Shown here piece after piece: positions 37,270 through 45,745 of a DNA stretch of 62,798 nt. Each line of letters begins with the position of its first letter. The stretch's first letter is position 1. Below the pieces are notes generated by a model. The model was not told the DNA's origin. It saw nothing but the letters and a program-made list of their open reading frames with translations, and made no database searches. This DNA is from Clostridiales bacterium (GTDB lineage Bacteria; Bacillota; Clostridia; DUOD01): positions 1 through 62,798 of the forward strand of contig DUOD01000029.1 in assembly GCA_012838995.1 (NCBI GenBank), given 5' to 3'. The translations under genes were made by a program, and so were the position numbers.

Positions 37270-38331
37270 TTAGTTTGCCCTGGCCAGCATACTTTTTCCA
37301 CTGATGATTCTGGTCATTGCGTCCAAAACCCTGTATACATCCTTCCGGCTAACGTATTTATGGGTTACAAACCTTACAATGCCGTTCGGTGATCCTAAAG
37401 CCTTAATACCAAAGGCCTTAAGCTCTTGGGCCAATTGGTATCCGTTATATCCCGTTTGGGAAATATCGAATATCACTATATTGGTTTGAACCCTGCCGGT
37501 ATCGATTTTAATACCGGGAATATTGGCCAGGCCCTCGGCCAAAACCTTGGCATTTTCATGGTCTATGGCCAACCTGTCAACCATTTCCGTCAAGGCCACT
37601 ATTCCGGCGGCAGCCAGTACACCCGACTGTCTCATGCCCCCGCCCAGCATCTTCCTTATCCTCCTGGCCTTTTGAATAAAAGCTTCACTTCCGGCCAGCA
37701 GCGATCCCACGGGCGCGCACAGGCCCTTGGATATACAAAACATTACGCTGTCACAGTACCGGGTAATGTCCTTAACATCCACGCCCAGGGCCACAGCGGC
37801 GTTAAACACCCTCGCTCCGTCAAGATGAACGGGTATGTTGTATTTTCTCCCAACGCGGTAGACGGGCTCCATCCTGTCAGGATGGATGGCTATCCCCCCT
37901 GCCCTGTTATGGGTGTTTTCCAGGCATATTAGACCGGTGCTGGGAAAATGGATATCATCTATCCTTATGCTGTCCTCCACTTCCCCGGCATCCAATACGC
38001 CATCCCTTCCCTTAAGCAGTTTGGCCTGAACACCGGCCAAAAAGGCCATACCGCCCACCTCGTAATTAAAAATATGACAGTCCTCCTCGAGTATTATCTC
38101 CTGGCCCCTGTTTGTATGGGTCAACACCGCCAGCTGGTTACCCATGGTACCGGTGGGTACAAACAGGGCAGCTTCCTTTCCCACCCTTTGTGCCGCCATA
38201 CTTTCCAATTTAGCCGTGGTAACATCATCACCATATACGTCATCCCCCACTTCGGCTTCATACATGACCCTTCGCATCTTTTGGGTGGGTACCGTTACCG
38301 TATCGCTCCTTAAATCTATTATTCTGTCCAT
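37270..38331 (-). CDS. ltaE: Low-specificity L-threonine aldolase
   Basis: 353-aa PLP enzyme of the beta-eliminating lyase family, cleaving L-threonine (and allo-threonine) to glycine and acetaldehyde, reversible in vitro. It starts with the diagnostic DLRSDTVTVPTQKMR and has GDDVYGDDVTTAKLE, the His-stacking region LEEDCHIFNYE, and the PLP lysine in FCISKGLCAPVGS. The chosen ATG (38331) lies after AAAGGA and gives the family N-terminus; the frame extends 16 codons further. A tandem glycine riboswitch and a terminator lie directly upstream, so expression should respond to glycine. Confidence 0.93.
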   Translation of the reverse strand: MDRIIDLRSDTVTVPTQKMRRVMYEAEVGDDVYGDDVTTAKLESMAAQRVGKEAALFVPTGTMGNQLAVLTHTNRGQEIILEEDCHIFNYEVGGMAFLAGVQAKLLKGRDGVLDAGEVEDSIRIDDIHFPSTGLICLENTHNRAGGIAIHPDRMEPVYRVGRKYNIPVHLDGARVFNAAVALGVDVKDITRYCDSVMFCISKGLCAPVGSLLAGSEAFIQKARRIRKMLGGGMRQSGVLAAAGIVALTEMVDRLAIDHENAKVLAEGLANIPGIKIDTGRVQTNIVIFDISQTGYNGYQLAQELKAFGIKALGSPNGIVRFVTHKYVSRKDVYRVLDAMTRIISGKSMLARAN

Positions 38332-38365
38332 TCCGCAACATCCTTTCTTTAATGCCAGGCAAAAA

Positions 38366-38397
38366 ACAAAAAAGGCCAAATCCTGTTTGATTTGACC
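38366..38397 (-). terminator. Terminator between glycine riboswitch and threonine aldolase
   Basis: GGTCAAATC pairs with GATTTGGCC (one G-T pair), followed by TTTTTTGTTTTTT on the minus strand, ending 35 bases before the aldolase ATG. It is the likely expression platform of the riboswitch. Confidence 0.8.
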
Positions 38398-38469
38398 CTC
38401 TGGAAGGATAAAAAAGACATTGGGAGAACAACCAGCACAGTAACTTGTGCTGATAGTCCTGCTTTAAAC

Positions 38470-38632
38470 TTCCACTCTGTCCTTTTGCCTGAGAGATTAG
38501 CAATTAAGCTTTGCCCCTTCGGCGCTCTAAACGAGTCTCTCCAGAGGTTCGTCGGGCCATGGTCCTGCCTGAAGCTCAAGGCACCTGAGAGTTTAGCCCC
38601 TTCGGTGGGATTATTCATCCCTCTCCCATGAC
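38470..38632 (-). promoter_or_regulatory. Tandem glycine riboswitch
   Basis: Two glycine aptamers in series on the minus strand. The first has GGGAGAGGG, CACCGAAGGGGCTAAA and CTCTCAGGTGCC; the second has CTGGAGAGACTC, CGCCGAAGGGGCAAAG and CTCTCAGGCAAAAGGACAGAG. These are the diagnostic core sequences of the gcvT-type glycine riboswitch. A strong promoter precedes it and a terminator follows. Whether glycine turns the gene on or off cannot be decided by eye. Confidence 0.93.
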
Positions 38633-38658
38633 CTTCATCCGTTTATTTAATTGTAACA

Positions 38659-38687
38659 AGTATAATGCTTTGTTAATTATTTGTCAA
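38659..38687 (-). promoter_or_regulatory. Promoter of the glycine riboswitch/threonine aldolase unit
   Basis: TTGACA (38687-38682) and TATACT (38664-38659) with 17-base spacing on the minus strand, just before the first aptamer. Confidence 0.85.
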
Positions 38688-38689
38688 GG

Positions 38690-38988
38690 CTTTTTTAAAT
38701 AAATTTTAGTTTTTATATAGGCCATATCCCTGGGCCCTTAGGCTTAAATACCGGTACACCGCCGGCGGCAGCCCCAAAGAAAAAATATCAGGGCAAAAAA
38801 ACGAATATGTTTTTATTACCATCCTGATATTATGGACAACAAACGGGTTTATGATATAAAATATACTTCAGATGATAACAATGTCTTTTATGTAGCCTCT
38901 ACCACCCATAAGCTATAATCCGGTATCGCCGCAACAAGTTTCATGCCTGGATAACCATTTTTTGACCTTTTTAAGAAAGGAGCTTAAT
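38690..38988. other. Intergenic stretch upstream of the DUF4446 gene
   Basis: No gene or RNA motif recognised. It separates the minus-strand threonine aldolase unit from the plus-strand DUF4446 gene and must contain the latter's promoter, which is not obvious. Confidence 0.3.
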
Positions 38989-39513
38989 ATGGACACCATA
39001 TTAACATTTTTAGAACAGTATCAAATCTTTATCCTGTTAATAGCCATTTTAGTAGGCCTCATATCAATAATATTACTAATAGTCAACATGGTAAGAACGT
39101 CTATTATAATAAAGCGCTATAAAAAATTGATGAGGGGTATGAACAATAAAAATCTGGAAGCAGTGATAAATGAAAATTTCGATAATATAGAGAAATCTAT
39201 GGCAAGGGTGGATGAGCTGGAGGCCCAGTGTAACTACATAGAGAATCAACTAAAACAGTGTTTCCAGAAAATAGGCATAGTGCGGTACAATCCCTTTAAG
39301 GAAATGGGCAGCGATTTAAGTTTTTCCATAGCACTGTTGGACGACAGGAATAACGGTTTGATCCTTACCAGCTTATACGGTCGCGACACCGCTTCCACTT
39401 TTGCAAAACCCATCAGAAATTTAAAGTCTGATTATGCCCTTACCATGGAAGAAAAGAAAGCCCTGCAAATGGCCCTGGAGCGTAAATTCGAGACAAGATC
39501 CTTCGATGAATAA
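38989..39513 (+). CDS. DUF4446 family membrane protein
   Basis: 174-aa protein with one N-terminal transmembrane helix (FILLIAILVGLISIILLIVN), a coiled-coil segment, and the DUF4446 core (QKIGIVRYNPFKEMGSDLSF, then LDDRNNGLILTSLYGRD). Function is unknown, but the family is characteristically encoded near parA/parB and oriC in Clostridia, as here. The ATG at 38989 has AAAGGAG upstream; the frame runs 9 codons further without a ribosome site. Confidence 0.88.
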   Translation: MDTILTFLEQYQIFILLIAILVGLISIILLIVNMVRTSIIIKRYKKLMRGMNNKNLEAVINENFDNIEKSMARVDELEAQCNYIENQLKQCFQKIGIVRYNPFKEMGSDLSFSIALLDDRNNGLILTSLYGRDTASTFAKPIRNLKSDYALTMEEKKALQMALERKFETRSFDE

Positions 39514-39608
39514 TTAGGCCGTCATCGGGTTTCCCCGCTCCGTCATAATGCTGCACCACATGTATAAAATATGCAAAAAATGATAATGCTATGGTGGGAG
39601 GTGTATTT

Positions 39609-39899
39609 ATGCCCAAAACCATAGCATTGGAACGGGGCCTGGAAGAGTTGGCAAGATTTTTATCCACCAGAGGCTATAACACCGTAATATACGACGACAG
39701 AATAGAAAATGCCGATGTGATAATATACAGCCGCAACGAAATGGACCATTGTCTAACGCAGCTGAATACCAGCTTTATTTCACAACAGGGCGTCCCATCA
39801 ACCAATAACTCCGGCGCTTTACTAATCAATGCCCATAATAAAACCTATAACCAAATACTTTATACCATAGAAAGGGGACTATATAGCCCCTTGTTCTAA
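39609..39899 (+). CDS. UPF0180 (YkuS-like) small protein
   Basis: 96-aa protein of the UPF0180 family: it starts MPKTIALERGLEELARFLST and contains GYNTVIYDDR and ISQQGVPSTNNSGALLINA. Function unknown. GGGAGGTG precedes the chosen ATG; an upstream in-frame GTG/ATG region lacks a ribosome site. Its stop codon overlaps that of the convergent yyaC by 4 bases. Confidence 0.82.
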   Translation: MPKTIALERGLEELARFLSTRGYNTVIYDDRIENADVIIYSRNEMDHCLTQLNTSFISQQGVPSTNNSGALLINAHNKTYNQILYTIERGLYSPLF

Positions 39900-40477
39900 A
39901 TAACATCCTCGTTTCTAAATCTTTTCCACAAATTATACATAATCGCATTGGTTATGGCATCCGCCATTTTCATAACCAAGTTAAGCCTGGTATTTTGCAG
40001 TATTAAATACTCCATAAAGCCTCCCAGGTTGACCACGCCTACAATATGTACGTGTCCAACGGGGGGCAAAGTTTTATTTACCCCTGCACCGGGTCTGAGG
40101 CAACCCTCGCCGATTGTTATATGTCCAATATGTTCCGATGTCCCAAGGCATGCATCAATGGCTATTATAAAAGGCTTTTCATAATTTTTATTTATAAAAT
40201 TCAATGTATCCGTTAAATTTTTGGCATGAACGGGATTTTCCAGGGTGCCATGAACGTATACATTGTTATACCTTAAGACACTTAATTTGTACCCCACCAG
40301 CGGTCCCAGGCAATCGCCGGTGGACCTGTCGGTGCCTATACAAAGAATCACAACGGATTTATAGGATTCCCATAAGGATTTTTCCAAAAACTCTTCTAAA
40401 ATATTAGTCAGCTTAAGCAATGCATATCGTTTGTTTATATTAACGGATTTTTTATCGGGTAAAACCTTTGTTACCAT
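39896..40477 (-). CDS. yyaC: YyaC-family sporulation protein
   Basis: 193-aa protein of the YyaC family, related in fold to the germination protease/hydrogenase-maturation protease group. Motifs are ILCIGTDRSTGDCLGPLVG, HGTLENPVHAKNL, AIDACLG and the RPGAGVNKTLPPVG loop. In Bacillus the gene belongs to the sporulation programme and is found close to oriC. Start chosen at the ATG 6 bases after GGGAGG; the frame extends to 40549. Its presence is the best hint in the window that the organism forms spores. Confidence 0.87.
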   Translation of the reverse strand: MVTKVLPDKKSVNINKRYALLKLTNILEEFLEKSLWESYKSVVILCIGTDRSTGDCLGPLVGYKLSVLRYNNVYVHGTLENPVHAKNLTDTLNFINKNYEKPFIIAIDACLGTSEHIGHITIGEGCLRPGAGVNKTLPPVGHVHIVGVVNLGGFMEYLILQNTRLNLVMKMADAITNAIMYNLWKRFRNEDVI

Positions 40478-40741
40478 TACCATCCTCCCTATGCGAACAA
40501 AAGAGCATACACGATTATAGTTTTTCCGGTATCTCCACAAACAATGCACGACGGCTTACCAAATGTATACCATTATATGTTAATCAACCCTTATAATTCC
40601 ACGGATTAAATAAATCGTTGTTTAAATTGGTCTGTAATTTTTATACATACCGGCTCATATCATATTGTTAAGAACGCTTTCCGGCATAAGGTTATTTTCC
40701 TTAAAACCGTCAATATATTTTAGGAGGATAATTAAAAAAAT

Positions 40742-41773
40742 ATGACTAAAAGATTAAAAAATATCCTTGCCATAGCCCTGATTTATACAGGCGTCATAAT
40801 TGGTGCAGGCTTTGCCTCCGGCCAGGAGATTGTTTATTTTTTTGTTAGGTTTGGTACCATGGGTATTGTAGGGTTTATGCTGGCTTGCCTTCTATTTTGC
40901 TTGATAGGCGGCGTGGTACTTTATAGGGCATACATCAACGGATTGCATCCCACCTTTTTTAGAAAAAGCAATAAGCCTTGGGCTACCAAAGGCTTATTTA
41001 ATGTATTTTTATTGTTTTCCTATGCCATAATGTTGGCCGGAATGGCCACCATTTTATCGGAAATATCCAATATAAACTATGCTGCATCGGTAGTAATAGT
41101 TGCCTTGATGACATCCCTCTCCCTGGCCTTCCGCATAGAAGGCATTGTAACCATAAGTAACTACGTGGTACCCTTCTTGCTCCTTGGACTTACTCTGCTT
41201 TGCGGCAGGATAATCTCCCTGGAAAGTGAAGCTGCTTTGCCCGCAATCCGCCACCATGCCGGCTGGCTTTTTCATGCCGTGTTATACGTAGGATACAACA
41301 GCATCGCGGCCGTTATGTTCCTTCCCTCCCTAGGCTACCTAATCCACAATAAAAACGATGCTATAATCAGCGCTGTGTTGGGCGGAACTTTTATATTCCT
41401 TCCGGGATTTTTAATGATTACCGCCCTTTTGCGCCATGGTACCCACCCAACAAATACAGAACTGCCCCTAATATCTTTAACCGATAGATTGGGCAGCGGC
41501 TATACCACCGTATATCTGATAATTTTAGCAATAGCCATGTACACCACCGCCATTGCTGCCCTTTATAGTATAATCACCTGGCTGCACCAAACCTTTAAAA
41601 TTCCATACAAGTTTCAGCTGACAATCCTGCCTCTTTTAGCAATTCCCCTGGCCACCACCGGTTTTTCAAAACTTGTAAAAGCCATATATCCCTTCTTTGG
41701 GTATATTGGAGTAGCTTATCTTATATATATGCTCATAAGCCATTTTAAGACTGCCATGCAAAAATATAATTGA
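40742..41773 (+). CDS. YkvI-like membrane transporter of unknown substrate
   Basis: 343-aa integral membrane protein with about ten helices. The N-terminal helix (LAIALIYTGVIIGAGFASGQE) has the unwound Gly-rich pattern of the APC/NSS transporter fold, as in YkvI proteins. The substrate is unknown. TAGGAGG lies about 12 bases before the ATG. The neighbour downstream is a CvpA-family gene on the same strand. Confidence 0.82.
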   Translation: MTKRLKNILAIALIYTGVIIGAGFASGQEIVYFFVRFGTMGIVGFMLACLLFCLIGGVVLYRAYINGLHPTFFRKSNKPWATKGLFNVFLLFSYAIMLAGMATILSEISNINYAASVVIVALMTSLSLAFRIEGIVTISNYVVPFLLLGLTLLCGRIISLESEAALPAIRHHAGWLFHAVLYVGYNSIAAVMFLPSLGYLIHNKNDAIISAVLGGTFIFLPGFLMITALLRHGTHPTNTELPLISLTDRLGSGYTTVYLIILAIAMYTTAIAALYSIITWLHQTFKIPYKFQLTILPLLAIPLATTGFSKLVKAIYPFFGYIGVAYLIYMLISHFKTAMQKYN

Positions 41774-41876
41774 CACAATTTACAGACACCCATTCTCTGG
41801 TACCAATATTTTATTGGAATAATATGATTTATATGCTAAAATGTTTGTATACCAATTCGCGCTGGAGGATAAAAAT

Positions 41877-42584
41877 ATGAATCTATTAGATGCGGCCATT
41901 TTGGTAATTTTGGCGTTAAGCGGTATAGTAGGATGCTACCACGGTTTCATCCTTTCTCTTTTGAATATAGGTACATACCTGGTATCCTTTTTATTGGCCT
42001 TTATACTTTATCCCTTTATTTCAAAAATATTAATCGCCCGCACCTCACTGGTTGATACTTTAAACTATTACATAGAAGTAGATTCCATGCTTCCCGACGT
42101 GGCCACAAGAAAAATGCCTTTAGACGGATTGGATCCTACAGTCCTTAGGCATCATATATATAACGCCGGTCTGTCAAAACCTTTTGATGGATTGTTGTAT
42201 GACAACGCCACGGCCGAAGTCTTTAACCAAATGCAGGTTTCCACCCTGGGAGATTATTTTGCCATGTCTTTAACCAATATAGTAATAAATATAATTGGTT
42301 TTTTTATAGTATATTTTGTTTCAAGGATGATTTTAACCTTTATACTCTCTATAGCAGCAGAGGTAAGGGAGCTGCCAATGCTTAGGAGATATGACACCGT
42401 TGCCGGTTTTGGTGCCGGGGTAATAAGGGGCCTTTTTATAGTAACCGTTATTTTTGCCCTGGTGTCGGTGGGACTAACCATAATGCCCTTGGACATCGTT
42501 GATGAAATCATACAGTCTTCGCCAATGGCCCGCTTTTTTATAGAGTCTAACTTTATAACCGGACTTATCAGCAATAAAATATAA
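41877..42584 (+). CDS. CvpA family membrane protein
   Basis: 235-aa protein with the CvpA layout: four hydrophobic helices (for example LDAAILVILALSGIVGCYHG at the start and IIGFFIVYFVSRMILTFIL) flanking a soluble segment inserted between helices two and three. CvpA homologues are linked to colicin V production, purine supply and envelope stress, but no molecular function is established. GGAGG lies 8 bases before the ATG at 41877. It converges on parB, with a strong shared palindromic terminator between them. Confidence 0.83.
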   Translation: MNLLDAAILVILALSGIVGCYHGFILSLLNIGTYLVSFLLAFILYPFISKILIARTSLVDTLNYYIEVDSMLPDVATRKMPLDGLDPTVLRHHIYNAGLSKPFDGLLYDNATAEVFNQMQVSTLGDYFAMSLTNIVINIIGFFIVYFVSRMILTFILSIAAEVRELPMLRRYDTVAGFGAGVIRGLFIVTVIFALVSVGLTIMPLDIVDEIIQSSPMARFFIESNFITGLISNKI

Positions 42585-42586
42585 AA

Positions 42587-42618
42587 CAAGCCCTTGAAGT
42601 TATAACTTCAAGGGCTTG
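42587..42618 (-). terminator. Palindromic terminator between cvpA-like gene and parB
   Basis: A perfect inverted repeat (CAAGCCCTTGAAGTT with AACTTCAAGGGCTTG around TA); the T-rich tract is on the minus side (TTTTATATTTTATT), so it chiefly ends the parA-parB transcript. Confidence 0.85.
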
Positions 42619-42665
42619 ATGCTCTGTTAATGCCTTTGCATCAACCTTTTTTCATGAAACTTAAA

Positions 42666-42681
42666 TGTTTCACGTGAAACA
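42666..42681. other. parS centromere site
   Basis: TGTTTCACGTGAAACA, a perfect match to the bacterial parS consensus bound by ParB/Spo0J. It is extended to a 28-base palindrome (42660-42687) and overlaps the last codons of parB. It nucleates the ParB partition complex near oriC. Confidence 0.96.
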
Positions 42682-42682
42682 T

Positions 42683-43534
42683 TTAAGGATTTCCCGCCAT
42701 TACTTCCAAAATCCTATCCAAATCCTCCTGGCTGTAATATTCGATCTCTATTTTGCCCTTTTTTCGTCCGGGCGTAATCTTTACCTTGGTGCCCAATACC
42801 CTTTCCAGATTGTTTTCCAGCTCAATAATATGGGGAGATTTTTGCTTGTTTCTGCTTTGTTTTTTCGCAGTTTTTCCTTTCAGTTGACTTGCTATCCTTT
42901 CCACATCCCGAACGGTTAAATTATTTTTTATGATCTCCTTTGCCATTTCCTCACGAAGTTTTTCATCTTCAAAGGCCAACAGGGCCCGGCCATGGCCCGA
43001 TGAAATATCTCCGTTGGCTATGTATTCCTTTATCCTGGGACTTAGAGTTGTTAGCCTAATGGAATTAGCAATGTAGGAACGGCTCCTGCCTATCCTTTCG
43101 GAAATTTGTTCCTGGGTGAGATTATATTCGGTCATCAGCGTTTTCAGTGCTTCCGCTTCTTCAATGGGATTTAAATCCTCCCTTTGAAGATTCTCAATGA
43201 GGGCAATCTCTATGATCTCCCTGTTGTGAAATTTCCTGATAATAGCAGGTATTGTTTTTAATCCTGCCATCTTAGCGGCCCTCCACCTGCGTTCCCCCGC
43301 CACTATGGTATACCGGTTGCCTTCGGGATGAAGTATTATGGGTTGTACCACCCCATGCTGTTTTATGGACTGACAAAGCTGCTGCAAACTTTCATCGTCG
43401 AAAGATTTCCTGGGCTGCCTTTCATTGGGGTCTATATCGGTTAACCGCACTTCTTGTATTGAATTATCGTTATTATTAATAACCGCATCGGATATAAGGG
43501 CATGCAAGCCTTTTCCAAGGCCCCTTTTGGTCAT
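42683..43534 (-). CDS. parB: Chromosome partitioning protein ParB (Spo0J)
   Basis: 283-aa CTP-dependent DNA clamp that loads at parS and spreads. The N-terminal CTPase domain contains PNERQPRKSFDD, the GERRWRAAKMAG box and ENLQREDLNPIEEA; the helix-turn-helix (TQEQISERIGRSRSYIAN) binds parS, and the C-terminal dimerisation domain ends the protein. It follows parA by 1 base, and a perfect parS overlaps its 3' end. The paralogue noc lies 1.2 kb away. Confidence 0.96.
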   Translation of the reverse strand: MTKRGLGKGLHALISDAVINNNDNSIQEVRLTDIDPNERQPRKSFDDESLQQLCQSIKQHGVVQPIILHPEGNRYTIVAGERRWRAAKMAGLKTIPAIIRKFHNREIIEIALIENLQREDLNPIEEAEALKTLMTEYNLTQEQISERIGRSRSYIANSIRLTTLSPRIKEYIANGDISSGHGRALLAFEDEKLREEMAKEIIKNNLTVRDVERIASQLKGKTAKKQSRNKQKSPHIIELENNLERVLGTKVKITPGRKKGKIEIEYYSQEDLDRILEVMAGNP

Positions 43535-43535
43535 C

Positions 43536-44312
43536 TTATATCACTTCCTCTTCTTCGGTTTCAAGCATTTCCTCCGCCAATTCGGTATACGCCTGGGCCC
43601 CCGTGCATTTGCTGTCATACATAATTATGGGCAGGCCATGGCTGGGAGCCTCTCCTAACCTTACGTTCCTGGGGATGATTGTCCTATAAACTTTATTTCT
43701 AAAGTATTTTTTCACCTCATCCACCACTTGTATGGATAGGTTGGTCCTGGCGTCGAACATGGTCAACACTACCCCTTCTACTTCCAGTTTGTTGTTTAAA
43801 TGCTTGGTTACCAATTTTATGGTATTCATAAGCTGGCTTAATCCTTCCAGGGCATAATATTCACATTGAATAGGAACCAACACCTTATCTGCCGCCGTTA
43901 AAGCATTTATGGTAAGCAGTCCCAAGGACGGAGGGCAGTCGATCAGTATGAAATCATACCTATCCCTTATTTTATCCAACGCCCTTTTCAACACCTGTTC
44001 CCTTGATATCATGGATACCATTTCTATTTCTGCGCCGGCCAACTGTATATTGGACGGTATTATGTATAAATTCTCCACCTGGGTAGGCATGATGGCTTGT
44101 TCAATATCAGCATCGTTTATCAATACATCGTAAATGGAAATGGAAACCTTATTCTTATCTATTCCGAGACCACTACTGGTATTTCCCTGGGGATCAATAT
44201 CAACGGTAAGTACCTTTTTACCTGCCACCGCCAAACATGCGCTTAAATTAACATTTGTAGTAGTCTTTCCTACCCCCCCTTTCTGATTTGCTACTGCTAT
44301 TACCTTCGACAA
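43536..44312 (-). CDS. parA: Chromosome partitioning ATPase ParA (Soj)
   Basis: 258-aa Walker-type ATPase that positions ParB-parS complexes and modulates DnaA. The deviant Walker A is KGGVGKTTT with the signature lysine at its start; further motifs are VDIDPQGNTSSGLG and FILIDCPPSLGLLT. The start is TTG (44312) with GAGGGGTGA upstream, giving the typical SKVIAVANQKGGVGKTT N-terminus. It is co-transcribed with parB. Confidence 0.96.
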   Translation of the reverse strand: MSKVIAVANQKGGVGKTTTNVNLSACLAVAGKKVLTVDIDPQGNTSSGLGIDKNKVSISIYDVLINDADIEQAIMPTQVENLYIIPSNIQLAGAEIEMVSMISREQVLKRALDKIRDRYDFILIDCPPSLGLLTINALTAADKVLVPIQCEYYALEGLSQLMNTIKLVTKHLNNKLEVEGVVLTMFDARTNLSIQVVDEVKKYFRNKVYRTIIPRNVRLGEAPSHGLPIIMYDSKCTGAQAYTELAEEMLETEEEEVI

Positions 44313-44487
44313 TTAAACTCACCCCTCGCGATCTTTTATCTTAATTCTATTATATTCTAATTGGACAAATGTTTAAAGGTAATAAATCATTCTGGAGGGT
44401 TAATTTTAATATAATATCGGAGGGGACGGGTGAATATAATATACCATCGGGTGAATATCCTAAATAAGATTTTTCGGGGGTGTTATT

Positions 44488-44757
44488 CTGTTAAAGGTAT
44501 TGCTTTCCACCTTTCTTTTGGTATTCATAGCAGAGCTAGGGGATAAGACCCAGCTGGCAACCATGATGATGGCGTCAAGGTCAGGTTCCATATGGTATGT
44601 GTTTATAGGTTCGGCTGCCGCTCTGGTTTGCTCGTCCTTTTTGGGAGTAATTGCAGGGTCGGTATTGACCAAGTATGTTCCCGCAAGTTATCTTCAAACG
44701 GGCTCGGCCATTGCCTTTATAATTATAGGGGTGCTGCTGCTTTTTAACAAAATTTAA
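44488..44757 (+). CDS. Single-domain UPF0016/GDT1-like membrane protein
   Basis: Small membrane protein (85 aa from TTG 44500, or 89 aa from a CTG at 44488) with the UPF0016 signature FIAELGDKTQLATMMMAS and two further helices. GDT1/TMEM165 proteins transport Mn or Ca and carry this motif twice; a single copy must dimerise. The start is uncertain: GGGGGTG is 5 bases before a CTG codon and aligned family members begin there (LKVLLSTFLLVF), while the TTG lacks a well-spaced site. It is the only plus-strand gene between noc and parA. The coordinates given use the CTG. Confidence 0.7.
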   Translation: MLKVLLSTFLLVFIAELGDKTQLATMMMASRSGSIWYVFIGSAAALVCSSFLGVIAGSVLTKYVPASYLQTGSAIAFIIIGVLLLFNKI

Positions 44758-44778
44758 TTATAAAAAAGGCTGTTTTTT

Positions 44779-45600
44779 TCAGCCTTTTGGTATTACTATG
44801 GTTATATAAATGTTGCCGTTCTCACTTTTTTCCTTATACTTTACACCAATGCCCGTTTCCTTCATGGTATTTACTGCACGCCTTATGGTGTTTATGAATA
44901 TCCTCAAATCCTTGCATATTATCACCAATTTATTCTTTCTTGTGCCTCCCGCGGAAGTATAAAATTTTTGTATGGTTCTTTCTATGAGATTTTCCGTCCT
45001 TCTCACGTTTAATTTTTTTTCTATTATCATCTTTACTAATTTTAACTGGAGGGCTTCATCCGGTATGCGCAACAAGGCCCTAGCATGTCTTTCAGTAAGG
45101 TTTGCTTCCCTTATCAGTTTTTTAACCGAGTTTGGCAATCTCAGTATTCTTAGCTTATTGGCAATGGCCGACTGACTTTTTCCCAGTTTTGCAGCCAGCT
45201 GTTCCTGGGTAAAATTGTGATCGGTAATGAGATTTTGCAGGCCCCGGGCCTCTTCCAAAAAATGAAGGTCTTCCCGTTGGAGATTTTCTATGAGGGCTAT
45301 TATTGCCGAATCTTCTTCCTCCGCATCGATGACCATACAGGGAATAAGGGTAAGGCCTGCCATTTTAGACGCCCTCAGCCGCCTCTCCCCGGCTATTAGT
45401 TCATACTTACCGTTGCCTATCTTCCTTACCGTTATGGGCTGCAGGACACCGTACTGCTTTATCGACTGGCAAAGCTCCATAAGGCTACTGTTATTGAAGG
45501 TTCTTCGGGGTTGATATGGACTTGGTATTATCATATCTATGGGTACCTTTTGGACGATATTTTCCTTTGTTTTTCCAACAACTTCCTTTAAACTTATCAT
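44779..45600 (-). CDS. noc: Nucleoid occlusion protein Noc (ParB paralogue)
   Basis: 273-aa ParB-family CTPase and DNA-binding protein. The N-terminal domain contains PSPYQPRRTFNN, AGERRLRASKMAG and ENLQREDLHFLEEA; the helix-turn-helix is TQEQLAAKLGKSQSAIAN. Noc proteins bind their own sites and keep the division septum off the nucleoid. The gene position between rsmG and parA is the standard noc locus. The ATG at 45600 lies 8 bases after GGAGG; the longer frame to 45615 is rejected. A near-consensus Noc site was noticed at 34533. Confidence 0.9.
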   Translation of the reverse strand: MISLKEVVGKTKENIVQKVPIDMIIPSPYQPRRTFNNSSLMELCQSIKQYGVLQPITVRKIGNGKYELIAGERRLRASKMAGLTLIPCMVIDAEEEDSAIIALIENLQREDLHFLEEARGLQNLITDHNFTQEQLAAKLGKSQSAIANKLRILRLPNSVKKLIREANLTERHARALLRIPDEALQLKLVKMIIEKKLNVRRTENLIERTIQKFYTSAGGTRKNKLVIICKDLRIFINTIRRAVNTMKETGIGVKYKEKSENGNIYITIVIPKG

Positions 45601-45745
45601 ATGTATCGCCTCCATATTTATTTATGGTAATATTCGCCATAAACTCCCGAATTCCTTCTTTTTTGCTTATTATTTTTTATTATTATATTATTTTAAAGGA
45701 TTGCTTGCTTTTGCTACGTTTTTCTACATTTTTCATTTCGTTTTG

